From Chloroflexota bacterium (GTDB lineage Bacteria; Chloroflexota; Anaerolineae; Anaerolineales; Villigracilaceae), in NCBI GenBank assembly GCA_016223135.1, contig JACRPQ010000004.1:496001-560000 (forward strand): a stretch of DNA of 64,000 bases. Direction: 5' to 3'. The notes under the pieces were generated by a model. It was given only the letters and a program-made list of their open reading frames with translations. It did not search any database and was not told the origin of the DNA. The position numbers and the translations under genes were made by a program. Below are positions 1-8,676 of this stretch, piece after piece. Each line of letters opens with the position of its first letter. Position 1 is the first letter of the stretch.

Positions 1-557
1 AGATTATCTACGATGAAGCGCGCCGTCTGCACCGCATGGCGCTCGACCTGCTCGACCTTGCCCGTCTCGAGGCGGGCGCCGCCGACCTGAAAATATCTCC
101 GCTGGAGACCAGCCTGTTGCTGCACGGCATCGTGGAGAGATTCACGCCGCGGGCGCAGGCGGCAGGCATCGCCTTGCGCTTGGACGTTCCGCCTCACCTG
201 CCCCCCCTGCTCGGAGATGGCGACCGTCTGGCGCAAGTCTTTACCAACCTGCTGGATAATGCCCTCAAATTTACACCGCCCGGCGGCGAGATTCTCATTT
301 CGGCAAAAAAGGCTGAGGCGGAGATCGAACTCTCGGTGGCAGATACCGGCTCCGGCGTCCCAAAAGAAGCGCTGCCTCATCTGTTTGAGCGTTTCTATCA
401 AGCCGATCCCTCCCGTGCGGGCGGCGCTCAGCGCGGCGCAGGTCTGGGGCTGGCAATCGTCAAAGAAATCATCGAAGCGCATGGTGGTACAATTGGCGTC
501 CGCAGTCAGGAGGGGCATGGGACGACCTTCACGATCCGCCTCCCGCTGGCAAAATGA
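1..557 (+). CDS. Sensor histidine kinase, C-terminal part (cut by window edge)
   Basis: The reading frame is open from base 3, so the gene starts outside the window. The first residues visible (EARRLHRMALDLLDLARLEAG) are the end of a dimerisation/phosphoacceptor helix pair. They are followed by a complete HATPase_c domain: N-box FTNLLDNALKFTPPGG, G1 box DTGSGVP, F-box LFERFYQAD and G2 box GAGLGLAIVKEI. Proteins of this class autophosphorylate a histidine, here upstream of the window, and signal to a response regulator that is not visible. The stop overlaps the next start as ATGA, so it is probably translationally coupled to the glycosyltransferase gene. The signal sensed cannot be told. Confidence 0.9.
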   Translation, partial: IIYDEARRLHRMALDLLDLARLEAGAADLKISPLETSLLLHGIVERFTPRAQAAGIALRLDVPPHLPPLLGDGDRLAQVFTNLLDNALKFTPPGGEILISAKKAEAEIELSVADTGSGVPKEALPHLFERFYQADPSRAGGAQRGAGLGLAIVKEIIEAHGGTIGVRSQEGHGTTFTIRLPLAK

Positions 558-1561
558 ACATGCCCAAAGTTTCTGTCATTGTTCCCTGCTACAATGAGCA
601 AGCCACTATTCGTCTGCTGCTGGAGTCGATCCGGCGGCAGACTTTTCCGCTTGCCGACCTGGAAGTTATCATTGCCGACGGCATGTCCACCGACGGCACG
701 CGGGAAGCAATTGCCGCTTTCCAAAGAGACTTCCCCGACCTCTCGCTGCGCGTGGTGGATAACCCGCTTCGGACCATCCCCTCGGGCTTGAATCGCGCCA
801 TTGAGGCTTCGCGCGGCTCCATCCTTGTGCGCCTCGATGCCCACTCTCAGCCTTACCCCGATTACGTGGAACGCTGTGTGCAGGCGCTGGAAGAGGGGCG
901 CGGCGACAACGTGGGCGGTGTGTGGGAGATTCGCCCCGGCGCCGCCACGTGGATTGCCCAAGTCATTGCGGCGGCGGCGGCTCACCCGCTGGGCGTCGGC
1001 GATGCCCTCTACCGTCATGCCCGCCAAGCCGCGTATGTGGATACCGTCCCCTTCGGCTCATTCAAAAGGGACTTGCTCGAACGCATCGGCTGGTTCGATG
1101 AAACCCTGCTCACAAACGAAGACTACGAATTCAATGCGCGCCTTCGCAAGGCGGGTGGTAGAATTTGGCTCGACCCGTCCATACGCTCGGTCTATTTTGC
1201 GCGCGCCACCCTGAAGGAACTGGCGCACCAATACTGGCGTTATGGATATTGGAAATGGCGTATGCTTCGGCGTTACCCCGATACCATACGATGGAGGCAG
1301 GCTCTGCCTCCGTTGTTTGTCTCCAGCCTGATTGCGCTGGCGCTCTTTTCCCCTTGGATGCCGTTTTCGGCATCCGTGCTGGCGGTGGAACTGCTGGCAT
1401 ATTTTTTGGTCATGCTTATGGCGGGGGCGCACTCTGCAGTGCGGCGAGGGAACTTCTCTTTGCTGATTGGCTTACCCCTTGTTATTCCTGTCATGCACCT
1501 CTCATGGGGAAGCGGTTTTTTGTGGAGTATCCTTAGGTCAGGTATGAAGCGGAATGGCTGA
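554..1561 (+). CDS. Family 2 glycosyltransferase with C-terminal membrane segments
   Basis: 335 residues. The N-terminus (VSVIVPCYNEQATIRLLLESI) is a typical GT-A nucleotide-sugar fold, with IIADGMSTDGT and an aspartate-containing DAHSQP motif around residue 95 in place of the usual DxD. LTNEDYEFNARL matches the acceptor/catalytic region of ExoA-like succinoglycan transferases. Two or three hydrophobic segments near residues 250-325 anchor it to the inner membrane. It overlaps the kinase upstream by 4 bases and the next gene by 8 bases, so it is part of a polysaccharide operon. It probably adds a sugar to a polyprenyl-linked oligosaccharide; the sugar is unknown. Confidence 0.9.
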   Translation: MNMPKVSVIVPCYNEQATIRLLLESIRRQTFPLADLEVIIADGMSTDGTREAIAAFQRDFPDLSLRVVDNPLRTIPSGLNRAIEASRGSILVRLDAHSQPYPDYVERCVQALEEGRGDNVGGVWEIRPGAATWIAQVIAAAAAHPLGVGDALYRHARQAAYVDTVPFGSFKRDLLERIGWFDETLLTNEDYEFNARLRKAGGRIWLDPSIRSVYFARATLKELAHQYWRYGYWKWRMLRRYPDTIRWRQALPPLFVSSLIALALFSPWMPFSASVLAVELLAYFLVMLMAGAHSAVRRGNFSLLIGLPLVIPVMHLSWGSGFLWSILRSGMKRNG

Positions 1562-3020
1562 AAACATCCGAACCACCCCTTTGCGTCTGCGTCCCAACGA
1601 GCATCGCATGATTCTCTTTGTTGGCGATCTCATCATGGCGTTCGCCTCGGTCTTTGCATCCATCGAGACGTGGAGAAGGTACAACATCACTGTTGAGGTT
1701 GCCAGGCTGGTCGAGCGGGGCATTGCATTGAGGCGGGCGCAGCAGCTTGTTGAAGAATTCTTTGTCATCAACGTTCCCTTTTGGTTTTATCTTTTGCCCA
1801 TTGCCTGGACCATCCTGCTTGTGGAGTTATATGAGCCGCACATTGCCGGCAGCACCCGCAAAACGCTGCGCGGCATTGCCGTCGCCGCTTTCATCGGTTT
1901 GATTGCGTTTTCCCTGCTCTTTGTCACCAAGCAGGATACCAATCTGCCGCGCGTGGGCGTCGGCTCTTTTCTCTTCTTCGCTTCGCTCCTGACCCTGGGC
2001 TGGCGTCTGATCTTCATCCGCCTCTACAAACGGACCGGTCAGATGCGCCGCATCCTGATCGTCGGCGCGGGCAAAGCCGGGCAAACGCTCGCCGAAGTGT
2101 ACAATTCCATCGAGCCGCGCTCATTCCACATTGTCGGCTTTGTGGATGACGACACTGCCAAAGTGGGCGAAATCTTTCACGATGTTCCCGTACTTGGCAC
2201 CAGCGAGCAATTGCTCGAACTCATCGAAGACAACCGCATCTCCGACCTCGTCGTCGCCATCAACGGCGAAATCCGCGGCAAGACCTTTCAAACCATTCTC
2301 GACGCGCAGGAACGAGGCGTGGACGTGACCCGTATGCCCATCCTCTACGAAGAGATGACCGGGCGCGTCCCCATTCACCACCTCGAATCGGATTGGATTA
2401 TCCGTTCCTTCGTGGACGGACTGCCCACCAGCGGTTTTTACGAACTCTTCAAACGCCTAATGGATATTGCCGGTGCGCTGGTTGGGATGGTCATCCTGGC
2501 GATTGTTTTCCCCTTCATTGCGCTTGCCATTTACGTTGACTCCGGTCTGCCCATCTTCTATTCCCAGGCTCGCCTCGGGCGCGGACGTAAAGTATTCACC
2601 ATCTACAAATTCCGCAGTATGCGCCGCAAAAATGACGCGCCGAACGACATGCGCGTCACCACTGAAAACGATCCGCGCGTCACCCGCGTGGGCAAATTCC
2701 TGCGCAAGACCCGCCTCGACGAACTGCCTCAGTTTTGGAACGTCCTGCGCGGCGACATGAGCCTGGTCGGTCCGCGCGCCGAAGTTCCCCGCCTGGTGGA
2801 TGAATACCAGAAACAGATTCCGTTTTACCGCGCCCGTCTCTTGGTCAAACCGGGCTTGACCGGCTGGGCGCAAATCAACTACGGTTACGTGGCAACCGTC
2901 GAAGAAACTTCCATCAAACTGGAATACGACTTGTACTACATCAAACACCGCACCCTTGCCATGGACTTCCAAATCATCCTGCGCACCATCGGCACGGTCT
3001 TTCGCCGTACCGGGCGCTGA
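1554..3020 (+). CDS. Polyprenyl-phosphate sugar-1-phosphate transferase (exopolysaccharide initiation)
   Basis: 488 residues. Four or five N-terminal membrane segments are followed by a CoA_binding_3/Rossmann-like region (ILIVGAGKAGQTLAEVY, about residues 165-250). The C-terminal bacterial sugar transferase domain starts with FKRLMDIAGALVGMVI and carries YKFRSMR, RLDELPQFWNVLRGDMSLVGPR and PGLTGWAQI. Enzymes of this WbaP/EpsE-like family move a sugar phosphate from a UDP-sugar to undecaprenyl phosphate, the first membrane step of capsule or exopolysaccharide synthesis. The length fits the family. It overlaps the glycosyltransferase upstream and is followed 20 bases later by the CapD-type gene. 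Confidence 0.93.
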   Translation: MAENIRTTPLRLRPNEHRMILFVGDLIMAFASVFASIETWRRYNITVEVARLVERGIALRRAQQLVEEFFVINVPFWFYLLPIAWTILLVELYEPHIAGSTRKTLRGIAVAAFIGLIAFSLLFVTKQDTNLPRVGVGSFLFFASLLTLGWRLIFIRLYKRTGQMRRILIVGAGKAGQTLAEVYNSIEPRSFHIVGFVDDDTAKVGEIFHDVPVLGTSEQLLELIEDNRISDLVVAINGEIRGKTFQTILDAQERGVDVTRMPILYEEMTGRVPIHHLESDWIIRSFVDGLPTSGFYELFKRLMDIAGALVGMVILAIVFPFIALAIYVDSGLPIFYSQARLGRGRKVFTIYKFRSMRRKNDAPNDMRVTTENDPRVTRVGKFLRKTRLDELPQFWNVLRGDMSLVGPRAEVPRLVDEYQKQIPFYRARLLVKPGLTGWAQINYGYVATVEETSIKLEYDLYYIKHRTLAMDFQIILRTIGTVFRRTGR

Positions 3021-3040
3021 CGCCTCTCCTCCCTCTGCTC

Positions 3041-4948
3041 ATGACGCGTTCCCACTTTCACATCCGTAACCGCTTTGTCCTCATCGGCGACATTGCCCTC
3101 ATTATCATTTCTGTGTTGGGCAGTTTTGCCCTGCGGCTGGACGCCGGCGAACTGACCTTTTATTTTCCCGCCGCCCTGCTGATGTGCGCGGTGGCGCTGG
3201 CGGTCAAACTCCCCACCTACTTCTTCTTCGGTCTTTACCGCCGCCTGTGGATGTACGCCAGCACAGGCGAACTGCGCTTGATCACCGCCGCCGTCACCGC
3301 CGCCTCCGTTCTGACCTCGGGTGTGATGTTGTTGCTCATCGGCGCGGGCATGGTCCAACCCGGCATGCCCCGCTCCGCTCTTGGCATTGACTGGCTGCTC
3401 TCCCTCATCCTGATTGGCGGCTCGCGCTTCGCCCTGCGCATCCTTGCCGAGCAATCCACGCTGGCGCGCGCCGCTGGAAAATCCAAACGCGCCCTCATCA
3501 TCGGCGCCGGAGACGCCGGCGCGCTGGTGGTGCGCGAACTGCAAAGGACCTCCCAACTCAATCTCATCCCCATCGGCTTTCTCGATGACGATCCTGCCAA
3601 ACAACAGCATGTCATTCACGGCGTCACCGTCATCGGCACAGTCTCCGACCTGCCCGCCGCCATCGAACAACATGACATAGACGAAGTTATCATCGCCATC
3701 CCTTCCGCGCCCGGGCAATTGGTGCGCATGGTCAACGATGTCTGCCGGCTGAAAGGCATCCCCTCGCGCACCATGCCCGGCATCTACGAACTCATCGGCG
3801 GGCGGGTGAGCGTTTCCCGCCTGCGCGAAGTGGACATCACCGACCTCCTGCGCCGCGAACCGGTCCGCGTCAACGATGAAGCGGTGGGGGCGGCGCTCGC
3901 CGGCAAACGCATCCTCGTCACCGGCGCAGGCGGCTCCATCGGGCGCGAACTCTGCCGTCAAATCGCCCGCCGCAGCCCCGCCGAACTCGTCCTGCTGGGT
4001 CACGGCGAAAACAGCATCTTCGAAATCCTGCTCGAACTGCAAAACGACTATCCCGCCCTCAAACTGCATCCCGTCATTGCCGACATCCGCAATGCCGAGC
4101 GTCTCGATCAAGTCTTCACCGCGCACCAGCCTCACATCGTCTTCCACGCCGCCGCGCACAAGCACGTCCCCCTCATGGAAATCAACGTGACGGAGGCTGT
4201 CACCAACAATGTCCTCGGCACACGGGTTGTCGTGCAGACCGCGCTGGCGCATCACACCGAACGCTTCGTCCTCATCTCCACCGACAAAGCCGTGCGCCCC
4301 TCCTCCGTCTATGGCGCCACCAAACGCCTCGCCGAACTAATCGTCCTCGATGCCGCACGGACGGCACGCCGCGCCTTCACCGTCGTCCGCTTTGGCAACG
4401 TCCTCGGCTCGCGCGGCTCCATCATCCCCATCTTCAAACAACAAATCGCCAGCGGCGGACCCGTCACCATTACCCACCCCGACATGTACCGCTACTTCAT
4501 GACCATTCCTGAAGCGGTCTATCTTGTCCTGCAAGCCGCCTCCATGGAAAACGGCGGCGAGACCTTCGTCCTCAACATGGGCGCGCCCGTCCGCATCCTC
4601 GACCTTGCCGAAGACCTCATCCGCCTCTCCGGGCTCGAACCTCACCGCGACATCGAAATCGCCTACACCGGCATCCGTCCCGGCGAAAAACTGACTGAAG
4701 AACTTTGGGAAGAAGGGACGCCCCTCGCGCCGACCCTCCACCCCGACATCTTCCGCCTCGAAGACAGCGCTTCTTTTTCGACCCTCAACCTGCCTCACGC
4801 CATTGACTCTCTCTCCCGCCTCTGCCGCGCCAACGACACCGCCGCCCTGCTTGACCTGCTGGACGAACTCATCCCCAACTCGACCATCCGCCGCGCATCC
4901 GAATCAAACGTCAAAGGTCAAGCGTCATTGTTGACTTTCGACCTTTGA
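3041..4948 (+). CDS. Membrane-anchored nucleotide-sugar epimerase/dehydratase (CapD/WbpM family)
   Basis: 635 residues, full length for the family. About four membrane segments occupy residues 10-120. A first Rossmann unit (RALIIGAGDAGALVVREL) follows, then the catalytic SDR domain with ILVTGAGGSIGRELCRQI and an STDK...YGATK signature. This family makes modified UDP-sugars (4,6-dehydratase or epimerase chemistry on UDP-GlcNAc type substrates) for surface polysaccharide. The last 15 residues (ESNVKGQASLLTFDL) are encoded by a GTCAAAGGTCAA-like short repeat that continues into the spacer, so the C-terminus has probably been rewritten by a repeat. Confidence 0.92.
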   Translation: MTRSHFHIRNRFVLIGDIALIIISVLGSFALRLDAGELTFYFPAALLMCAVALAVKLPTYFFFGLYRRLWMYASTGELRLITAAVTAASVLTSGVMLLLIGAGMVQPGMPRSALGIDWLLSLILIGGSRFALRILAEQSTLARAAGKSKRALIIGAGDAGALVVRELQRTSQLNLIPIGFLDDDPAKQQHVIHGVTVIGTVSDLPAAIEQHDIDEVIIAIPSAPGQLVRMVNDVCRLKGIPSRTMPGIYELIGGRVSVSRLREVDITDLLRREPVRVNDEAVGAALAGKRILVTGAGGSIGRELCRQIARRSPAELVLLGHGENSIFEILLELQNDYPALKLHPVIADIRNAERLDQVFTAHQPHIVFHAAAHKHVPLMEINVTEAVTNNVLGTRVVVQTALAHHTERFVLISTDKAVRPSSVYGATKRLAELIVLDAARTARRAFTVVRFGNVLGSRGSIIPIFKQQIASGGPVTITHPDMYRYFMTIPEAVYLVLQAASMENGGETFVLNMGAPVRILDLAEDLIRLSGLEPHRDIEIAYTGIRPGEKLTEELWEEGTPLAPTLHPDIFRLEDSASFSTLNLPHAIDSLSRLCRANDTAALLDLLDELIPNSTIRRASESNVKGQASLLTFDL

Positions 4949-4967
4949 TTTGCGACCTTCAACTTTC

Positions 4968-5933
4968 ATGATTGTCTCCCTCTCCGACTGGAATCGCTTC
5001 ATCCTTTCGCATCACCCCAACGCCCACCTCCTGCAAACGGGAGAATGGGGAGAATTAAAGAGGGGCTTTGGCTGGGAGCCGGTGCGTGTTGTCAGCGGCG
5101 ATAACGGCGTGCAAATTCTTTTCCGCAAATTGCCCCTGGGCTTTACCATCGGCTACATCCCCAAAGCCAATGTCGCTGCGTCCCTTTGGAATGAAATTGA
5201 TTCTGTCTGCAAACAGAACCGTGCCATCTTTCTTAAACTCGAACCCGACCAATGGGAAGGCACTCAACCAATTACCAATTACCAATTACTACTCTCCCCT
5301 CACAACATCCAGCCTCCCCGCACCCTCATCGTGGATTTGCGTGGCAGCGAGGAAGAAATCCTTGCCCGCATGAAACAAAAGACCCGTTACAACATCCGCC
5401 TCGCCGAAAAAAAAGGCGTGACCGTTCGTGCCTGGGATGACCTCGCAGCCTTCCACAAGATGATGCTTCTCACCGGCGGGCGCGATGGTTTCGGGGTGCA
5501 TTCGCTGGAATATTATCGCCGCGCATACGAGTTGCTCCATCCAAAAGACATGTGTGAATTGCTGGTTGCCGAATACGAAGGCAAACCCCTCGCCGCCTTG
5601 TTCGTTGCCCGCCACGGCAACCGCGCCTGCTACCTCTACGGCGCCTCCACCGACGAGGAACGCAACCGCATGCCCACGTACCTCCTGCAATGGGAAGCCA
5701 TGAAATGGGCAAAAGCGCGCGGCTGTGAAGAGTATGACTTGTGGGGCGTCCCCGACGAGGACGAAGCGACCCTCGAAGCCAATTTCGAGTCGCGCCGCGA
5801 TGGCTTGTGGGGCGTCTATCGCTTCAAACGCGGCTTCGGAGGTCAACTCAAACGCGCTGCGCAGGCGATGGACCGGGTCTATAATCCGCTGTTGTATTGG
5901 GCGTATTTACGGTTTATCGGGAACAGGGAATAG
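4968..5933 (+). CDS. FemABX-family aminoacyl/peptidoglycan-bridge transferase, copy 1
   Basis: 321 residues from the ATG at 4968; an in-frame TTG at 4950 lies inside repeat-derived sequence and is less likely. The two-part GNAT-like FemABX fold shows in ARMKQKTRYNIRLAEKKGV (middle) and LYGASTDEERNRMPTYLLQWEAMKWA followed by YDLWGVPD. Known members use aminoacyl-tRNA to add amino acids to lipid II peptide stems; some act on other acceptors. A run of ATTACCA repeats (5265-5290) is read in frame as TQPITNYQL near residue 100. It is followed within 4 bases by a second copy, suggesting sequential addition of bridge residues (inference). Confidence 0.88.
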   Translation: MIVSLSDWNRFILSHHPNAHLLQTGEWGELKRGFGWEPVRVVSGDNGVQILFRKLPLGFTIGYIPKANVAASLWNEIDSVCKQNRAIFLKLEPDQWEGTQPITNYQLLLSPHNIQPPRTLIVDLRGSEEEILARMKQKTRYNIRLAEKKGVTVRAWDDLAAFHKMMLLTGGRDGFGVHSLEYYRRAYELLHPKDMCELLVAEYEGKPLAALFVARHGNRACYLYGASTDEERNRMPTYLLQWEAMKWAKARGCEEYDLWGVPDEDEATLEANFESRRDGLWGVYRFKRGFGGQLKRAAQAMDRVYNPLLYWAYLRFIGNRE

Positions 5934-5936
5934 TAA

Positions 5937-7106
5937 ATGGTGAGTAGTAATTGGAATTCCATTATCTCGAAATTGCCCAACCCTCACTTCCTCCAAACCT
6001 ATGAATGGGGACAGGTGAAAGCGAAGTATGGGTGGCAGCCGCTGTATGCGGTGTGGGATGAAAAGAAGTTATCAGTGATCAGTAATCAGTTCACTGATAA
6101 CTGGTCACTGAACACTGATCACTGCGTTGCTGCCGCCCTCATCCTCAAACGTCAGGTCATTCGCAGCGGCTTTGCCGCCCGCCTCTCCGTTCTGTACTCG
6201 CCGAAGGGTCCCCTCCTTGATTGGACGAATGAACCCCTGCGCAAGCGCGTGCTGAATGATTTACAGTCCTTTGCCAAAAAGCAGGGCGCCATCTTCCTCA
6301 AAATAGACCCCGATGTGAGGCTGGGGACGGGAGTCCCTGGCAGCGGGGAGGAGGCTCAGGATTCCACCGGGCAGGCTCTCGTCGCGGAGTTGAAGCGCAG
6401 AGGGTGGGAATATTCGTCGGATCAGATTCAATTTCGGAATACCGTCCTCATTGACTTGAATCCGTCAGAAGAAGAATTGCTTGCCCGCATGAAGCAGAAG
6501 ACGCGTTACAACATCCGCATCGCCGAAAAGAAGGGTGTCTCTCTGCGCGTAGGCAAACTGGAAGATTTGCCCATGCTTTACAAAATGTACGCCGAAACTT
6601 CCGTGCGTGATGGTTTTGTCATCCGCGACGAGGGATATTACAAGACCGTTTGGGAATTGTTCATGGCAAATCAAGCGCCAATTACCACTTACCAATTCCC
6701 TCATGCTGAGCCTCTTATTGCTGAGGTCAACCATGAACCCGTCGCCGCCATCTTCGTCTTCTATTTCGCCGGGCGTGCTTATTATGTCTATGGCATGTCG
6801 CGGGAGGCGCATCGGGAAAAAATGCCGAATTATCTCCTGCAATGGGAAGCGATAAAACGCGCCAAGGCAAAAGGCTGCAGTGTGTATGATTTGTGGGGCG
6901 CGCCGGAGGTCTTCGACGAAAGCGATTCGATGTGGGGCGTCTATCGCTTCAAGGAGGGACTTGGCGGACGGGTCGTGCGCACCCTCGGCGCCTGGGACTT
7001 TGCTCCCAGCCCGCTCTGGTATAAGATGTATTCGGAAGTCATCCCGCGCGTGCTGGATGTGATGAGAGCGCGTGGGAAGGCAAGAACCCGACAGGCTTTG
7101 GATTAG
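5937..7106 (+). CDS. FemABX-family transferase, copy 2
   Basis: 389 residues, clearly a paralogue of the preceding gene: ARMKQKTRYNIRIAEKKGV and YVYGMSREAHREKMPNYLLQWEAIKRA then YDLWGAPE. It starts 4 bases after the stop of copy 1. It is longer partly because two short-repeat tracts have been accepted in frame, at about 6069-6124 (a TCAGTGATCAGTAATCAG-type palindromic tract, read VISNQFTDNWSLNTDHC) and 6677-6698 (ATTACCACTTACCAATT). It ends the polysaccharide/cell-wall block. Whether it acts on lipid II or on another acceptor cannot be said. Confidence 0.88.
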   Translation: MVSSNWNSIISKLPNPHFLQTYEWGQVKAKYGWQPLYAVWDEKKLSVISNQFTDNWSLNTDHCVAAALILKRQVIRSGFAARLSVLYSPKGPLLDWTNEPLRKRVLNDLQSFAKKQGAIFLKIDPDVRLGTGVPGSGEEAQDSTGQALVAELKRRGWEYSSDQIQFRNTVLIDLNPSEEELLARMKQKTRYNIRIAEKKGVSLRVGKLEDLPMLYKMYAETSVRDGFVIRDEGYYKTVWELFMANQAPITTYQFPHAEPLIAEVNHEPVAAIFVFYFAGRAYYVYGMSREAHREKMPNYLLQWEAIKRAKAKGCSVYDLWGAPEVFDESDSMWGVYRFKEGLGGRVVRTLGAWDFAPSPLWYKMYSEVIPRVLDVMRARGKARTRQALD

Positions 7107-7143
7107 TATTCACGAAGGGCGCGGATATTTTTATGGAGGCGTG

Positions 7144-7521
7144 ATGGCTGAATTGATCTACAAAGATGAAGTGTTCGCCATCGTAGGTGCGGCAATGGAA
7201 GTGCATACGGTCCTCGGTTCTGGATTTCTTGAGCCAGTGTATCAAGAAGCATTGGAGATCGAATCAAGGTCGCGCGACCTTCCCTTTGTGTCGCAAAAGA
7301 TTTTGCAAATTCGTTATAAGGAGCATATCCTCAAAAAGGAATACATCGCGGATTTGATTTACTTTGATAAGATCGTGGTCGAATTGAAGGCGCTGGACCG
7401 TCTTTCGGGCAGGGAAGAATCTCAACTGCTCAACTATCTCAAAGCCACTGGCATGAAGGTCGGCGTCCTTATCAATTTCGGCAGTCACCCCAAATTGGAA
7501 TGGAAACGCCTCGTCTTGTAA
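7144..7521 (+). CDS. GxxExxY protein (PD-(D/E)XK-like small protein)
   Basis: 125 residues from the ATG at 7144, preceded by GGAGG at 7134; a longer frame reaches back to 7072 but overlaps the upstream gene. The hallmark GSGFLEPVYQEAL (GxxExxY) is present near residue 27, with KKEYIADLIYFDKIVVELKA, the E-x-K strand of a PD-(D/E)XK fold, and a conserved LNYLKATG...LINFG end. The family is widespread in environmental genomes; its biological role is not established. Its 3' end is tandemly duplicated just downstream, with a period of 83 bases. Confidence 0.85.
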   Translation: MAELIYKDEVFAIVGAAMEVHTVLGSGFLEPVYQEALEIESRSRDLPFVSQKILQIRYKEHILKKEYIADLIYFDKIVVELKALDRLSGREESQLLNYLKATGMKVGVLINFGSHPKLEWKRLVL

Positions 7522-7640
7522 ATCTTCGTGCTCTTCGTGTCCTTCGTGGATGAAAGACATCTCACAGTCACCCCAAAACTGGAATGGAAACGCCTCGTCT
7601 TTTAAATCTTCGTGCTCTTCGTGTCCTTCGTGGATGAAAG
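7482..7640 (+). repeat. Direct tandem duplication, two units with 83-base period
   Basis: Bases 7482-7556 and 7565-7640 are nearly identical. Each holds CAGTCACCCCAAA, the codons for LEWKRLV, a stop region and CTTCGTGCTCTTCGTG followed by TCCTTCGTGGATGAAAG. The first copy is the natural 3' end of the GxxExxY gene; the second is untranslated debris in front of the desulfhydrase gene. The CTTCGTGTCCTTCGTGGAT part resembles a common intergenic repeat. Confidence 0.85.
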
Positions 7641-7647
7641 GAACTGT

Positions 7648-8637
7648 ATGATCCCTCGCTTACACTTTGCCCACCTCCCCACCCCCATCGAAGAATTGCC
7701 GCGTCTTTCTGAAGCCCTGGGCGGACCTCGTCTCCTCGTCAAGCGCGACGACCAGACCGGTCTCGCCTTTGGCGGCAACAAGACCCGCAAACTGGAGTTC
7801 CTCGTCGCCGAAGCGATGGAGCAGGGCGCACGGACTCTCATCTCCGGCGGCGCGATCCAATCCAATCACTGCCGCCAGACGGCTGCCGCCGCGGCGCGCT
7901 TTGGTTTCGAGTGTATTTTGGTTTTGACGGGAGAAATGCCGCCCAAGCCTTCTGCCAACCTTCTGCTCGATGAACTGTTCGGCGCGAAGATTGTCCACGT
8001 GCCGGATCGCAAAGACCGCGACCGCATTCTGCGGGAGACCTTTGAGCGCGCCGCTGCCGAAGGGAAGAAGCCGTACCTCGTCCCCTATGGCGGCTCCAGC
8101 CCGACGGGCGCGTTGGGATACGCTTTTGCGATGGAAGAGTTGATGAAGCAAATAAAAGACTTCCGAAGTCTGCGAGACTTCGGAAGTCTGGATTACATTG
8201 TCTTTGGCACCTCCTCCGGTGGGACGCACGCCGGGCTGGTGCTGGGTCAGCGCTTGTTTGGGTTCAAGGGCAGGGTGTTGGGAATCAGCATTGACGAGTC
8301 GGAGGAATGGCTGAAGAGTCACGTTTCCAGGCTGGCTTCGGAGGCAAGCGAGAAGTTGGGGGAGCGGATCGAGTTCACGCCGGCTGAGGTGTTGGCAAAC
8401 GCCGATTATTGCGGCGCAGGCTACGGGGTCCTGACCGACGCGGAGCGCGAAGCGGTCAAGTTGTTTGCAAAGTATGAAGGTCTTCTGCTTGATCCCGTCT
8501 ACACCGGGCGCGCCGCGGCAGGGATGATTGACCTCATCCGCAAGGGATATTTCAGGAAGGGCGAAACTGTGCTGTTCTGGCACACGGGCGGGCAGCCCGC
8601 GCTGTTTGCGGAGAAATACGCCAACAAGATGATATAA
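7648..8637 (+). CDS. dcyD: D-cysteine desulfhydrase / ACC-deaminase family PLP enzyme
   Basis: 329 residues from the ATG at 7648 (MIPRLHFAHLPTPIEEL), the usual length; the longer frame from 7612 reads through repeat debris. The PLP lysine lies in AFGGNKTRKLEFL (about residue 50), followed by SGGAIQSNHCRQTAAAAA and the phosphate-binding loop GTSSGGTHAGL. The family breaks D-cysteine to pyruvate, sulfide and ammonia, or deaminates 1-aminocyclopropane-1-carboxylate; D-cysteine desulfhydrase is favoured. A perfect inverted repeat at 8157-8189 is translated in frame as DFRSLRDFGSLD just before the phosphate loop, lengthening a surface linker. Confidence 0.85.
   Translation: MIPRLHFAHLPTPIEELPRLSEALGGPRLLVKRDDQTGLAFGGNKTRKLEFLVAEAMEQGARTLISGGAIQSNHCRQTAAAAARFGFECILVLTGEMPPKPSANLLLDELFGAKIVHVPDRKDRDRILRETFERAAAEGKKPYLVPYGGSSPTGALGYAFAMEELMKQIKDFRSLRDFGSLDYIVFGTSSGGTHAGLVLGQRLFGFKGRVLGISIDESEEWLKSHVSRLASEASEKLGERIEFTPAEVLANADYCGAGYGVLTDAEREAVKLFAKYEGLLLDPVYTGRAAAGMIDLIRKGYFRKGETVLFWHTGGQPALFAEKYANKMI
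8157..8189. repeat. Perfect 15-bp inverted repeat inside dcyD
   Basis: Left arm AGACTTCCGAAGTCT (8157-8171), GCG spacer, right arm AGACTTCGGAAGTCT (8175-8189). The arms are exact reverse complements and each is nearly palindromic itself. The same core reappears in the palindrome at 14742-14880. It sits within an intact reading frame. Confidence 0.9.
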
Positions 8638-8640
8638 ATG

Positions 8641-8673
8641 AACGTCCCGAAGGCTCTGAACCTTCGGGACGTT
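8641..8673. terminator. Bidirectional terminator between dcyD and the VIT gene
   Basis: Hairpin AACGTCCCGAAGG / CCTTCGGGACGTT with a 7-base loop, followed by GTTTTA on the plus strand. It lies between two convergent stops (8637 and 8677) and can serve both genes. Confidence 0.75.
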
Positions 8674-8676
8674 GTT

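Noticed and set aside
2936-4255. Long minus-strand open frame (439 codons) opposite the capD-like gene
   Set aside because: Composition is typical of an antisense shadow (many His, Asp, Gln, Gly runs), no known motif, and the plus-strand gene is complete and conserved.
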